From Rhodococcus sp. OK302 (GTDB lineage: Bacteria; Actinomycetota; Actinomycetes; Mycobacteriales; Mycobacteriaceae), in the NCBI RefSeq assembly GCF_002245895.1, contig NZ_NPJZ01000002.1, positions 124,001-188,000 on the forward strand: DNA of 64,000 nt. Reading direction: 5' to 3'. The position numbers were made by a program, and so were the translations under genes. The notes under the pieces were generated by a model. That model searched no databases. It saw only the letters and a list, made by a program, of their open reading frames with translations, and was not told where the DNA came from. The stretch's first letter is position 1. Each line of letters opens with the position of its first letter. Below are positions 36,957 to 46,693 of the stretch, piece after piece.

Positions 36957-37714
36957 CTAGTGCCCCGAGTTTGAAGTTGTTTTACGGTCAGCTTTCGCCA
37001 GGATCTGCTCGGCAGCTTTCGTCCAGACGAACGGCTGCGCCCGCGGATTCCACCCGTTGATGAACTCTCGGATCTTCGTCGTGAGTTCGCGGACACTGCG
37101 GAAAGTGCCGCGGCGGATCGCTTGGCGTTCGATGATCCCGAACCACACCTCGACCAGGTTCATCCACGACGCCGATGTCGGGGTGAAATGAACGTGGATC
37201 CGCGAGTTCGCCGCCAGCCACTCGCGGACCTCGGCCTTCTTGTGAGTGGCGTAGTTGTCCATCACCAGGTGAAATTCCTGCTTCGGATACACCCGCGCAA
37301 CATGCTTGAGGAACACCAGAAACTCCTGGTGACGGTGCCGCGGTCGGCAGATCCCGGTCACTTTCCCGGTCGCGATCTCCAACGCCGCGAACAAGGTGGT
37401 GGTGCCATGGCGAACGTAGTCGTGGGTTTGCTTCTCAGGGATCCCGATCTGCATCGGCAACGTCGGAGCCGTCCGATCCAATGCCTGGATCTGCGACTTC
37501 TCGTCCACGCACAGGGCGATCGCGTTCTCCGGCGGATCGAGATACAACCGACGATGTCGGTCACCTTCGCGACCAGTTCCGGATCTGTGGAGAACTTGAA
37601 TGTCTCACTGCGCCAAGGCTGCACGCCGTACTCGCGCCAGATGCGTGCGGCCGTGCCGTACCCGATCCCCAAGTGTGTTGCGAGCAGGCGTGAACTCCAG
37701 TGTGTGACACCGCC
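36957..37714 (-). pseudogene. IS630-family transposase, frameshifted and 5'-truncated
   Basis: The C-terminal two thirds are clear: VDEKSQIQALDRTAPTLPMQ (first Asp), THDYVRHGTTTLFAALEIAT, LVMDNYATHKKAEVREWLAA (second Asp), HFTPTSASWMNLVEVWFGII (Glu), ending FVWTKAAEQILAKADRKTTS. The upstream part (THWSSRLLATHLGIGYGTAA, then RIWREYGVQPWRSETFKFST and DPELVAKVTDIVG) is in a different frame; a one-base loss near 37547 separates the two. A TGA at 37715-37717 ends the upstream frame, and the first part of the usual protein is missing. The element is inactive; no terminal repeats were identified. Confidence 0.85.
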
Positions 37715-37968
37715 TCAACGATGAGGGCGGTGCTCGGCAGCGACTCGCTGTCCTCCAAAACACGGTGGGTGAACAATATTTCGGTCGAACTACTCGCCCA
37801 CCACAGGTACTGTCGTTGATGACGACTGGCGTTGGCTCGTTCGAGTCCATCGCTGCGCGTGGTCCACGACACGGACTTCCCACCGCGCCCTCGGTACCGT
37901 CTCCCGCCTTTGGCGATCGACACCATCGACGTCCAGTTCTGCACTACGACAACATGAAAGGACAACAG

Positions 37969-39027
37969 ATGACTTCCGGCCAGCTGACGGCATCCTCTCT
38001 CCCCCTCAACGCACGAATCACCGCACCAGACACCGTGGAAATACCTGCAATCGGCGAGGACCTGGCTTGGCGAGCGGCAACGAAAAACGACATCCCCGCG
38101 CTGTTCGACCTCATGCGCTCCGCCGGCGCAGTCGACCATCCACGCACCCTGGTGATGATGGACGAGATCGAGGAAAAGTTCGCCGACGACGACTTCGACC
38201 CCACCGTCGATTCAGTTATCGCGTTCGACCCCTCGGGACGGGCTGTCGCTTTCGCGACGGCGACGCTGCTGTCGAGCCAAGAAACAATCGTGTGGGTCTC
38301 CCTGCACGGCGCCGTGCACCCCGACCGACGCGGTGAGGGAATCGGGAGCGCCCTGATCCGCTGGCAAGAAGGCCGCGGCCTGCAGCACCTCGCCGGATCC
38401 GACAAGCTCCTCCCCGGCTGGCTGTCGTCCGATGCCCAGGAAAACGCCACGGCAACAGTGCGATTGCTCCACCGGAACGGATACGAGTCGCTGCGCTGGT
38501 GGTATGAACTCGAGCGCGACCTCGCCGATCCGATCCCACACATCAGCCACGACCCGGACGTGCGGATCGTGCCGTACGGGCCCGAATGGTCCGAACCGAC
38601 CCGGCTCGCCCACAACGATGCGTTTCGCGATCATTGGGGTAGCCAGCCCGTCAGCCGCGCCGACTGGGAGGCCGGCGACCGCCTCAGCGCCTCCAGGCCA
38701 GATCTGTCATTCCTCGCTGTCGCCCGCGCCGACCACGGACAGGACAGAGTCGTTGCCTACGTGCTAAGCGAGGCAAACGAGGAAGAGTGGCAGATCCACG
38801 GGTACCCCTTCGGATACATCTATGCCGTAGGGGTCGTTCGACAGTGGCGCGGGCGAAACCTGGCTCGCGCGCTGCTGACGCACGCCATGCGCGCCTACAA
38901 GGACAAGGGCCTCGAGCGCGCGACGCTCGAGGTCGACTCGGAGAGCCCCACCGGCGCGGTATCCCTGTACGAGGGACTGGGATTCACCACCGTCGACCGC
39001 TCGATCAGTCTCGTGAAACAGTTCTGA
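37969..39027 (+). CDS. Tandem-GNAT N-acetyltransferase
   Basis: 352 residues from the ATG at 37969 (AAAGGAC upstream; an ATG 15 bp earlier has no site). Domain 1 (about 33-180): acetyl-CoA motif [20 protein letters not shown], then [19 protein letters not shown]. Domain 2 (about 195-352): DNPx [20 protein letters not shown], then [20 protein letters not shown], then [20 protein letters not shown]. The layout is that of mycothiol synthase-like double GNAT proteins, but MshD identity is not shown. The acceptor is unknown. It stands alone, just after the IS630 remnant. Confidence 0.85.
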   Translation: MTSGQLTASSLPLNARITAPDTVEIPAIGEDLAWRAATKNDIPALFDLMRSAGAVDHPRTLVMMDEIEEKFADDDFDPTVDSVIAFDPSGRAVAFATATLLSSQETIVWVSLHGAVHPDRRGEGIGSALIRWQEGRGLQHLAGSDKLLPGWLSSDAQENATATVRLLHRNGYESLRWWYELERDLADPIPHISHDPDVRIVPYGPEWSEPTRLAHNDAFRDHWGSQPVSRADWEAGDRLSASRPDLSFLAVARADHGQDRVVAYVLSEANEEEWQIHGYPFGYIYAVGVVRQWRGRNLARALLTHAMRAYKDKGLERATLEVDSESPTGAVSLYEGLGFTTVDRSISLVKQF

Positions 39028-39782
39028 CGGCAATCAATGTAAACATCAGGAAGTACACCACCGGCGACCCGAACACCTACCTCGAGATTGTCCGCGCGGA
39101 CGTCCCCGGAACCGGGGACACGGCGCGCGCTGAGTTCAACCCGGGCGCGGCGGCTCTGTTCGCGTTGCGGGTTGTCCGACCGGGGCTTGCAGAGAATCCC
39201 CATCAGCCGACCCGACGACTCGGTGGCCGGAGCGGTAGTCGAAACCGGGGCGGCGCGGTTCACCAGTTCCACAGCCACCGAGGATGATTCGGCGTGATGA
39301 ACCCAATGGTCAAGGTCAGAGCGACCTCGACAACCACCCACGCACCACGATCGACATCCCTGGAGCGCTGAGGCGCGGGCCCCTCAAAGCGCACTCGAGA
39401 GGGTGCAGCTCAGCGTCCCCGACATTCTGGGCCCACTCGTCCTCAAGGGCGCCCGTGTCATGTCGTTCCGACAACGACCTTGGTCTCAACAGGTCAACGC
39501 ATCCGTGGCGAGAACATGTCACTGCCCCCGATCATTCGGTACCAACAGCCCGCACTGTCACCTGGTCCCGTAACTCATGCCGGCGCCCTGGGAATATGAC
39601 ATGTCCCTCGTCTTGTGCCACGACACCGACGTGATCTGGGTTCGCGACGTGTGCCGGGATCACGACGATCGGAGCAGACAAATCTGCCGGAAAACTCGCG
39701 CTCCGCATCGTCACGACCACACCCACAAACGGATTGAGGCCGGAAGCAACTACGGCCAGCAGACGGTCCGCCTCCGCACCGC
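39028..39782. other. Gap with no secure gene
   Basis: The plus-strand frame just after the GNAT gene (NIRKYTTGDPNTYLEIVRAD, then VPGTGDTARAEFNPGAAALF) looks protein-like for about 60 residues, then degenerates. It may be a gene remnant. Nothing is recognised up to 39782. Confidence 0.3.
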
Positions 39783-40157
39783 TCAGACCCGCTCCCGCTC
39801 GGCGGCGACAGCAACCGCCCGCTCGAAGGTACGGACAAGCACCGCCCGACGCTCAACCTTGTAATCGTCGTCCGGCTCGAGTTCGTCGATGTACCCGTCC
39901 CACACACGCAGGTATCGGTCGCGCCAGTCGATCAGCACAGTCGTCGACGGAAAGCTCACACCGACCCGTCGGGTCTCGGCAATCTCGGTGAGGATCTCGA
40001 GCCACGCCGGCACCATCTCCCCTCCCCACTCGTCCGGCTCCAAACTCGAGTCGTCCTCGAACTCCGCGGTGATGTCGTCGACGATCCGGCCGGTCAACAT
40101 TCCCAACCCATCCGCAACGGTGTCACTGTCGAAGTTTCCCGAACCCCAGACGCCCAT
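39783..40157 (-). CDS. DUF4259 protein
   Basis: 124 residues starting MGVWGSGNFDSDTVADGLGM, the defining start of DUF4259 (MG-x-WG-x-G-x-F-x-x-D-x-A). It is acidic, soluble and without a signal. The family has no established function; members are scattered near accessory genes. It is a single gene here with an ATG at 40157. Confidence 0.85.
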   Translation of the reverse strand: MGVWGSGNFDSDTVADGLGMLTGRIVDDITAEFEDDSSLEPDEWGGEMVPAWLEILTEIAETRRVGVSFPSTTVLIDWRDRYLRVWDGYIDELEPDDDYKVERRAVLVRTFERAVAVAAERERV

Positions 40158-40359
40158 ACGCCCTCCCTTGCCGCTCGCATCGATTGCCGGTCGAGTCTAT
40201 GTGGGCGCCCCGAGGAGAACTCGACAGGCACCGACTCATTCAGGCCGGGCATCGGCGCCGTCCGGGGCGCACGTGGTGGCCGACCGCCAGCGTTCGACCC
40301 GGAAGGCAGAAAGATGGGAGGACACAAAGCCTTCACCACGGCGACCGAGGAATGGTTCG

Positions 40360-41235
40360 TTACCCGGCCGGGTCGGCATGCCTGAGCAGGGTACGCAAGA
40401 TTGTTTCCGCGTGTGTCCACAACACTGCGCCGCCTATACCGGGCACGATATGCCGTCGCGCTTCGGGAATACGGTCAGCGAGCGAACCTCCGAGGTCGAA
40501 GGAGTGACTGGTGTCCTGTTCGCCGTACCAAAGATCCACCCGCACACCGATCGTCGTCAGATCGAACGGCCAACGGCCCATGGCCAGCACCGTGTCACGG
40601 GCATAGCCCGCAGGCCCCGGGGCGAACGCCTCCCCCAGACAGCGACGGTAGATGCGCTCGAATGCGGGGTCACGGTAGACGGCCAGATCGGATGCAGGGC
40701 TCGAATCGATCACCATCTGCCACATGATGTCCGCGTCCAACCTCGCGAAGAAACGCTCCGCTCCGTCAGGATCCGATGCGGTCAGGTCAACCAGTCCGCG
40801 GAGTTGATCCGGCAAAGCATCCGCGAACCACGGAGCCGCCACCTCGTCCGCACCCGACACGATCGCGAGCGCGCCACTGATACCCGTCGCCGCGCAGGCA
40901 AGCGCAAACGGCGCACCCTGAGAGTTGCCGACCATCGCGGGCCTGCCCAACCCACGCAGCGCCGCGAACTCGTCGACATCGGCCGCGAAGTCGCGAAACG
41001 ACTTGCCAGGCTGCGGTGTCGACACCCCCAATCCTGGACGGTCGAGCGAGATGAGACGCACGCCGAGTTCCTCGAGTGCGCCCGAGCCGAAACCGAGTGA
41101 TCGGGTGGTTGCTGCGCCTGGGCACAGCAACACGGGAATCCCGTCCGGGCGACCCCATTCGGCCCACCCGATCACCCGCCCACTTGCCAAACGCTGTTCA
41201 CCCAACCGGGCCGGCTCCGAGATATCGACAGTCAT
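40360..41235 (-). CDS. Alpha/beta hydrolase
   Basis: 291 residues. RPDGIPVLLCPGAATTRSLG is the oxyanion strand and loop, RLISLDRPGLGVSTPQPG follows, and GRPAMVGNSQGAPFALACAA holds the nucleophile Ser in a G-N-S-Q-G elbow. Asp is in VDLWYGEQDTSHSF, and the C-terminal His region is RRHIVPGIGGAVLWTHAETI. It has no signal peptide. The N-terminal start ATG at 41235 matches family length. Hydrolysis of an ester, lactone or C-C bond is expected; the FadA6-like thiolase downstream on the same strand may point to lipid or steroid metabolism, but the 180-bp gap argues against an operon. Confidence 0.88.
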   Translation of the reverse strand: MTVDISEPARLGEQRLASGRVIGWAEWGRPDGIPVLLCPGAATTRSLGFGSGALEELGVRLISLDRPGLGVSTPQPGKSFRDFAADVDEFAALRGLGRPAMVGNSQGAPFALACAATGISGALAIVSGADEVAAPWFADALPDQLRGLVDLTASDPDGAERFFARLDADIMWQMVIDSSPASDLAVYRDPAFERIYRRCLGEAFAPGPAGYARDTVLAMGRWPFDLTTIGVRVDLWYGEQDTSHSFDLGGSLADRIPEARRHIVPGIGGAVLWTHAETILRTLLRHADPAG

Positions 41236-41415
41236 GGACGCAATTGTCGCCGACCACGGTCACGGCCCACAAGCGATTTTGGCGGCGCCGCCACACGATG
41301 ACGGTCGCAAGAGCGGCGGTACAGTTCCTCCACATTCACTGTGTCGCGACGACCAATGGAATCTGCCGGTCAACATGATCACGTATGGGACGCCAGCCAG
41401 GACACACTCGAAGTG

Positions 41416-42573
41416 TCAGCTCAGCCGCTCGACGACAGTGACGTTCGCGGTCCCGCCGCCCTCGCACATTGTTTGGAGTCCGTATCGTCCCTCGATGCGG
41501 TCCAACTCGTGCAGCATCGTCGCGAACAATTTGGTGCCAGTAGCTCCAAGAGGGTGACCCAACGCGATGCCACCACCGTTCGGGTTGACCCTGGCCGGAT
41601 CCGCGCCCGTTTCGATCAGCCAGCTCAATACCACCGAGGCGAAGGCCTCGTTCATTTCCACGGTGTCCATGTGGTCGATCGTCATGCCGGTTTTCGCTAG
41701 TGCGAACTTCGTTGCCGGAACCGGTGCCGACAGCTGCAGCATCGGATCATCGCCGCGCACGCTCATGTGATGGATGCGCGCTCTCGGCTTCAAACCGTGG
41801 ACCTTCAAAGCTTTTTCGGAGACGATCAGGGCCGCTGATGCGCCGTCGCAGATCTGTGAAGCCACAGCAGCTGTCAGCAATGATCCTTCGCGCAACGCTG
41901 GCAGAGCAGCCATCTTGTCCATGGATGTTTCTCGTGGGCATTCGTCAACGACGCAGTCACCCAAAGGAACTGTCTCACGCTCGAATCGGCCGCTGGCAAT
42001 GGCAGTGTGGGCACGTTGGTGCGACTGTAGCGCCCATCGCTCCATATCTTCTCGACTGATGCCCCATTTCTTGGCAATCAGGTCGGCACCGACAAATTGC
42101 GATATTTCAGCGTCGCCGAATCGCGCAGTCCACCCTCGGGACTTGCTGAAGGGTGTGGCGAATCCGTAGTCCTGGCCGGCGCGCATCGCGGCAGAGATGG
42201 GAATCGCGGACATGTTCTGTACGCCGCCGACGAGCAACACATCTTGCGTCCCGCTCATCACTGCCTGCGCCGCGAAATGTATGGCTTGTTGCGACGACCC
42301 GCACTGTCGGTCGACGGTTGTCCCCGGGATGTCGAGAGGGAGCCCGGCTGCAAGCCAGGAAGTGCGGGCGATATTGCCCGACTGCGGCCCGATCGAGTCA
42401 ACGCAGCCGAAGATCACATCATCGACGGCCATGGGGTCGAGTTCGGTGCGGGCGAGAATCGATGTGATCACGTGGGCTCCCATATCCGCTGGATGTTCAC
42501 CTGCGAGCGAGCCGTTCCGTTTGCCCACGGGTGTGCGGAGTGCGTCAACGATGTAGGCCTGGGGTGCAACCAT
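41416..42573 (-). CDS. fadA6: FadA6-like thiolase (acetyl-CoA acetyltransferase)
   Basis: 385 residues, full length. Catalytic Cys91 (VDRQCGSSQQA), His340 (GGGIALGHPLGATG) and Cys370 (QTMCEGGGTANVT) are all present. It closely resembles mycobacterial FadA6 (VDDVI-GCVD-IG-Q-GNIAR-SWLAAG, NMSAIPIS, EISQF-G--LI--KW), the thiolase of steroid C/D-ring propionate breakdown; this is from memory of that family. A near-perfect palindrome (42635-42650), shared with the IpdC-like gene, lies 62 bp upstream of the ATG at 42573. No other ring-degradation gene adjoins, so it is probably an additional copy. Confidence 0.9.
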   Translation of the reverse strand: MVAPQAYIVDALRTPVGKRNGSLAGEHPADMGAHVITSILARTELDPMAVDDVIFGCVDSIGPQSGNIARTSWLAAGLPLDIPGTTVDRQCGSSQQAIHFAAQAVMSGTQDVLLVGGVQNMSAIPISAAMRAGQDYGFATPFSKSRGWTARFGDAEISQFVGADLIAKKWGISREDMERWALQSHQRAHTAIASGRFERETVPLGDCVVDECPRETSMDKMAALPALREGSLLTAAVASQICDGASAALIVSEKALKVHGLKPRARIHHMSVRGDDPMLQLSAPVPATKFALAKTGMTIDHMDTVEMNEAFASVVLSWLIETGADPARVNPNGGGIALGHPLGATGTKLFATMLHELDRIEGRYGLQTMCEGGGTANVTVVERLS

Positions 42574-43011
42574 TCCGGCTCCTTCGAGGTTCGAATCTCT
42601 CTGGCGGATTCTTCGTTCTCATCCAATGTAGCAACCAAGCATTTGCTTGGCGAAGGATTGCGATTCGGATACTCGTCCCCGCGCTGCGAAGAATTGCGGC
42701 AAGAATCCGGCTGCCGGACGGCGAACGAGATCACACGTCATTTACCGCAATCAAGGTCGGCAAGTCTGCACATGACGCCCACCTATCGGTCCGGCACGAA
42801 CACGAAATCGGTATCGATTTCTCCTTGCATGGCGACGGGAGCCTACGCCAGCATCAGCCGTAAACTCCCAACCTGGTTCCCCTGCAAGCGTTTTCGATGA
42901 ATCCATCGCCCGTCTCGCCGCCGGCGAGACGTTGTCAAGTTGCTTGGAGTGGGTTAACGACGGTTGAAAACCATCACTCGCGAACTGGACGATCAACACG
43001 TCCCACATCAG
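42574..43011. other. Intergenic, with promoter region of the FadA6-like gene
   Basis: No gene is recognised in about 440 bp. The operator-like site at 42635-42650 is the only notable element. Confidence 0.4.
42635..42650. promoter_or_regulatory. Palindromic operator-like site upstream of the FadA6-like gene
   Basis: CCAAGCATTTGCTTGG is a 16-bp dyad, perfect but for the central pair. The site upstream of the IpdC-like gene (7898-7913, CCAAGCAATTGCTTGC) differs only at the centre and the last base. Confidence 0.6.
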
Positions 43012-43200
43012 CTATGCACTCACCGAATCGGGTTCACCTGGGATCAGAATCGAGTCAAGCAATACGTCTGCATACTCCTCACGGAAGTAGTCCAAGCTCT
43101 CTTCTACACCAGGATCCAAATGCATCACTTTCGTGAGATATGCAAGGCGACGGCGGGTTTCGTCAATGACATCGCGCCATTTTCTCACAAAGATATTCAC
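43012..43200 (-). CDS. Short hypothetical protein
   Basis: A 62-codon frame from a GTG at 43200 reads NIFVRKWRDVIDETRRRLAY, then LTKVMHLDPGVEESLDYFRE and EYADVLLDSIL. It is helix-rich and soluble. The GTG and preceding GAGAAG lie inside a 20-bp tandem duplication (43182-43221), so the start region exists twice. No family was recognised; a gene fragment is possible. Confidence 0.4.
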   Translation of the reverse strand: MNIFVRKWRDVIDETRRRLAYLTKVMHLDPGVEESLDYFREEYADVLLDSILIPGEPDSVSA

Positions 43201-43221
43201 CTTCTCACAAAGATATTCACC
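43182..43221. repeat. 20-bp tandem duplication
   Basis: TTCTCACAAAGATATTCACC occurs twice head to tail with no change (43182-43201 and 43202-43221). Confidence 0.95.
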
Positions 43222-43529
43222 TCTGGCGCGCCAGAAGGTGACGGGTCAACGTGATGAACTCGCCCGGTCGAAAGGTGCCCCTCATGGACACGGCGTTGCG
43301 CTGCCGGCTTAATCTCAGTGCCCGTCGTTCACAGACACCAGTAAATAACTCCCCGAATGATCCTGATCATCCGGGGAGTTAAGTCAGGGCTGCTGGTCGA
43401 TCGCTTCATGTCGAGCGTCAACCACGCACACACGCCAACCACACATACACATCTGACGCTGTCCTACTGCCGACGGCGTACCGTATCGCACTTTCCCAGC
43501 CCCGCGGCACCGTCATCGTCTTCGCAGGA
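43201..43529. other. Gap with bidirectional hairpin
   Basis: No gene is seen. A strong hairpin lies at 43346-43381. Confidence 0.4.
43346..43381. terminator. Hairpin terminator
   Basis: TAACTCCCCG (43346-43355) pairs with CGGGGAGTTA (43372-43381), with an inner TGATC/GATCA stem. The T/A ends give a U-run in both directions. It probably ends transcription of the septum-formation-like lipoprotein gene on the minus strand. Confidence 0.7.
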
Positions 43530-44048
43530 CTAGCGCGCCACTCCACGCAGCGAACCCTCAGTGTCACCGGCGGGATCAGCAATGAGGCAAAGGATCTCGC
43601 GATCTCCACTGATCCACGAGTCCGACGTGGGGTACATGTACGAGATATCCAACGTCGACTCATCGAAGGACATACCCACAAAGTCGGCAAATGCCCGTTC
43701 ACATAGCTTTTCGCTATCGGCTTCCACGACCGACAATCCGGGGAACGTGGACTCGGTCATCACCTTGTTCGAATACACCTCGGCGTAGTGCGGGGCCGCA
43801 CAATCGACCTTCTTCTGATCGCCTGACACCTCATCCCCGGAGCCTGTAACGATGTCATCGACCAGACAATCACCAACCGAGATGTCAAACAGGTTAACGT
43901 CGTCGACGGCTACCTCTTTTCCGGCAATAGACGAGGTATTAGCGGTGCCCGCCGAGTTCTTGTCACCCTCGCCGCTTGCACATCCGGTGAGGACGAATGC
44001 AGTACAAGCGAATGCGAGCAAGCCGGTGTTCCGAACCATCGATTTCAT
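43530..44048 (-). CDS. Septum-formation-domain lipoprotein
   Basis: 172 residues with a signal peptide and lipobox VLTGC (about Cys23). The mature part follows the actinobacterial septum-formation family: VNLFDISVGDCLVDD, VDCAAPHYAEVYSNKVMTES, FPGLSVVEADSEKLCERAFA, YPTSDSWISGDREILCLIAD, and the terminal GSLRG. Four Cys could form two disulfides. Such proteins sit at the membrane or wall, and the name of the domain does not prove a division role. The ATG at 44048 is used. It is a single gene beside the IS3 copy. Confidence 0.85.
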   Translation of the reverse strand: MKSMVRNTGLLAFACTAFVLTGCASGEGDKNSAGTANTSSIAGKEVAVDDVNLFDISVGDCLVDDIVTGSGDEVSGDQKKVDCAAPHYAEVYSNKVMTESTFPGLSVVEADSEKLCERAFADFVGMSFDESTLDISYMYPTSDSWISGDREILCLIADPAGDTEGSLRGVAR

Positions 44049-44291
44049 ACTGATAAACCCCTAGTTAGAATTCTGCCGATAGCACACTTTAAGCTACCAG
44101 TCGTTGGAACAGTACCTAACCCTTATCCCAGCAATGACGCGGCACTAACGTCTGAAGCGGGCGACTCAGCTTTTTGTTCCCGCCGATTTCACACCGACAA
44201 GTCCCTCGCTGTCAGGATTTAGTGAGACACGCGGAGGCAGGAAAACCTTCATTCCAGCAACCCTTCGCAACCGAGATCACTCACTGAGGGC

Positions 44292-44687
44292 ATGAAACGA
44301 GCATCACCGATGACCAGCCCGAACCCTACGACAACACCCGATTCGCCGGAAGATCCCGCACCGAAACCGACCCGGAGAACCTTCGCCACCGAATACCGCA
44401 ACAACATCCTCGACGAATACAGCAACGCCCCACACAGCGAAAAATCTGCAGTCCTGCGCCGCGAAGGTTTGTACCAATCCCAGCTCCGAGAATGGGCCCA
44501 AGCCAGAACGGCAGCGGTCGGGAAGTCGCAACCGAAAGCCGCGACCAATCCCGACACCGACGCTGTCACACGCAAGGAAATGGCCCGCCTGACACGCGAG
44601 AACGCTCGTCTGGCAAAGCAATTGACACAGACGGAGGCCGCACTCGAGAGCATGGGAAAACTTCACGTGCTCTTGGAATCCATCTGA
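44292..44687 (+). CDS. IS3-family transposase OrfA
   Basis: 131 residues from the ATG at 44292 (GAGGG upstream). It is a helix-turn-helix DNA-binding protein: TFATEYRNNILDEYSNAPHS, then EKSAVLRREGLYQSQLREWA. A leucine-zipper-like coiled coil ARLTRENARLAKQLTQTEAA follows, ending MGKLHVLLESI and a TGA. The following OrfB lies in the same reading frame straight after this TGA, instead of the usual overlapping -1 frame. Confidence 0.85.
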   Translation: MKRASPMTSPNPTTTPDSPEDPAPKPTRRTFATEYRNNILDEYSNAPHSEKSAVLRREGLYQSQLREWAQARTAAVGKSQPKAATNPDTDAVTRKEMARLTRENARLAKQLTQTEAALESMGKLHVLLESI

Positions 44688-45725
44688 AGAGAGCACGGAC
44701 ACACCGCCCTTACCGAAGACGCACTGAACAGCACATTCACCGACCTGCGAGCCGCCGAAATCCCCACCCGCAGATCCTGCGTCCTGATCGGACGATCCCG
44801 CGCCACCCACTACCGGCAGCAGCAACCACCCCTTCTGGGCCCCAAGAAACCGAGGACAGTCCCGGACAACGGCCAAGCACTCACCGTATCCGAGCGCGCT
44901 CAAGTTCTGTCGGCGATCAACAGCGACAAGTATTCTGAACTGGCCATATGTCAGATATGGGCGCGGGAACTCGACGAGGGAAACTACTGGTGCTCGGTGT
45001 CGAGCATGTACCGGATCGCCGCTGCGGCAGGTCAAAACCGTGAACGCCGACGAACAGCGACACATCCACCGAAGGCGATCCCCGAACTACTCGCAAACGG
45101 ACCTTCGCAGGTTTGGACCTGGGACATCACCGAACTCCGCGCGCCCACCAAGGGCGTGTGGTTTCACCTGTACGTGCTCATCGGCATCTACTCCCGATAC
45201 AACCCGTCATGGATCGTTTCCGCACACGAAAGTGCTGAACTGGCAGCCGAATTCATTTCCGAAGCAATCGAACGCAACGGAATCGCCCCGCACACCGTCC
45301 ACGCCGACCGGGGCACCTCGATGACTTCCGGATTGGTGTCGGAAATGCTCACCAACCTCGGCATCACTCGATCGCATTCACGACCGAGAGTATCGAACGA
45401 CAATCCATTCTCGGAAGCCCAATTCAAGACACTGAAATACTTACACGACTTCCCGAAATCGTTTGCAACACTGGATGATGCACGAGTTTTCTTGGAAGGA
45501 TTCTTCAACGAGTACAACCACATTCACCGTCATTCGGGAATTGCGTGGCATACTCCGGCATCGGTGCATTTCGGGACTGCAGACGCGGTCGACGAAGCCC
45601 GTCAGATCACTCTGAATGAAGCTTACGTCGCGAACCCAGCCCGGTTTTCGCGCCGGCCGAGTCCACCTGAAATGCCGACCGTATTCTTTATTAACGAACC
45701 CGTTGCCGAATCGCAGATCAACTGA
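44688..45725 (+). CDS. IS3-family transposase OrfB (DDE integrase), no clear start codon
   Basis: Open from directly after the OrfA TGA to a TGA at 45723-45725 (about 345 codons). HTH_21-like part: ALTVSERAQVLSAINSDKYS, then CQIWARELDEG. The rve core has all three catalytic acids: VWTWDITELRAP (Asp), TVHADRGTSMTSG (Asp) and NPFSEAQFKTLKY (Glu). The end is YNHIHRHSGIAWHTPASVHF. No ATG/GTG with a ribosome site precedes the HTH part (the first GTG in frame is at 44997). So OrfB may need readthrough of the in-frame TGA or recoding, or the copy may be inactivated by this stop. Confidence 0.8.
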   Translation, partial: REHGHTALTEDALNSTFTDLRAAEIPTRRSCVLIGRSRATHYRQQQPPLLGPKKPRTVPDNGQALTVSERAQVLSAINSDKYSELAICQIWARELDEGNYWCSVSSMYRIAAAAGQNRERRRTATHPPKAIPELLANGPSQVWTWDITELRAPTKGVWFHLYVLIGIYSRYNPSWIVSAHESAELAAEFISEAIERNGIAPHTVHADRGTSMTSGLVSEMLTNLGITRSHSRPRVSNDNPFSEAQFKTLKYLHDFPKSFATLDDARVFLEGFFNEYNHIHRHSGIAWHTPASVHFGTADAVDEARQITLNEAYVANPARFSRRPSPPEMPTVFFINEPVAESQIN

Positions 45726-45751
45726 ACGTCACTGTCTCACTTGACTTGACA

Positions 45752-46099
45752 CATAGCGCGCACCTTACCGGGCCGTAGTGAGCCGTCCATGAATGCAGCG
45801 AGACGAGTAATACGAGATCAGAGGCCGCACCCCGATCTCCGAGATCCCCGAACGGCGGACACCCGGCGACGACCCCGGTGCACCAGGCAACCAGGCTGCA
45901 CCCACACGGGCGCCCGCCGCAAGACTCAGCACGTGCAACGGGTCGCCGATCAGTGCGATCCGCGACCCGATGGCTGGCGCCGTTGTCAGCTGATACCCAC
46001 TCCACCTCCGATACCGACGTTGATGCTCAGCCAGTGCAAGTCGACGGCGGGGCCGGCGTCACGCTCGGCGCCGTCTCCTGGTGTTGTTACGGTGAGCCC
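45752..46099. other. Gap without a gene
   Basis: No supported frame in about 350 bp between the IS3 end and the next orphan gene. Confidence 0.4.
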
Positions 46100-46693
46100 G
46101 TGTTTGACTTTGCCAGCCTCGACGCGGCGATCCTCATTACGCTCCGCGCGTGCATCGCGGAACTCCGCGATGCCGACGACTCGCTCGCGATGGTGGCCTG
46201 CGGCATGGTCGAAGACCTCACCGGCTTCTTCGTTGCCGGGGCCGGTGCAACCTGGGCCGCTGGGCTCGAGGGGTCGAGCGCAGACAAGGCGCAGTGGGCC
46301 TGGAGTCCGCCGGAGTGGCCGCTCAGCGCTGAAGACCCGGACGATGCCGCGCCAGGGCGGGTAACGAGCGCAATCTGGGCGCTCTCTGGCACCCAGGCAC
46401 TGATCGACGGTACGGGGACAGAGCTCGAGGCAGATGCCTATGATGCCCTCCGGCTGCAATACGAGAACCGGATCGTGCGTGCGATCCAGCGGATGCAGGC
46501 GGATGGCGAGTTTCGCGATGCCGCGGGGAATGACGTGTGGATCTGGCTGCACTCCGCGGACTACGCTGATCCCGAGCTCGACGCGCGCAGCTTTGCCGCC
46601 CTGCAGGGCCCCGAACTCGCCCGCGATTTCGGTGACCGTTTCCGCGCCGGGGGCGATCGGCTGCTCGCGCGTGTCGCGGACCGCGAGGCGTAG
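46100..46693 (+). CDS. Hypothetical protein (orphan, immunity-like context)
   Basis: 197 residues from a GTG at 46100 (GGTGAG upstream). The acidic, Trp-rich helical protein reads FDFASLDAAILITLRACIAE, then WAAGLEGSSADKAQWAWSPP and NDVWIWLHSADYADPELDAR. It has no signal or membrane segment. Size, acidity and neighbourhood fit cytoplasmic immunity-type or stress proteins found in actinobacterial islands, but no family was recognised. The codon pattern supports a real gene. Confidence 0.6.
   Translation: MFDFASLDAAILITLRACIAELRDADDSLAMVACGMVEDLTGFFVAGAGATWAAGLEGSSADKAQWAWSPPEWPLSAEDPDDAAPGRVTSAIWALSGTQALIDGTGTELEADAYDALRLQYENRIVRAIQRMQADGEFRDAAGNDVWIWLHSADYADPELDARSFAALQGPELARDFGDRFRAGGDRLLARVADREA

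Larger units (their letters stand above)
44210..45751 (+). mobile_element. IS3-family insertion sequence (about 1.54 kb)
   Basis: The left end TGTCAGGATTTAGTGAGACA (44210-44229) matches the reverse complement of the right end TGTCTCACTTGACTTGACA (45733-45751) in TGTCA...AGTGAGACA. Inside are two transposase frames in the usual orfA-orfB order. No clear target-site duplication is visible (CGC on the left, CAT on the right), so the exact borders are tentative. Confidence 0.75.
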
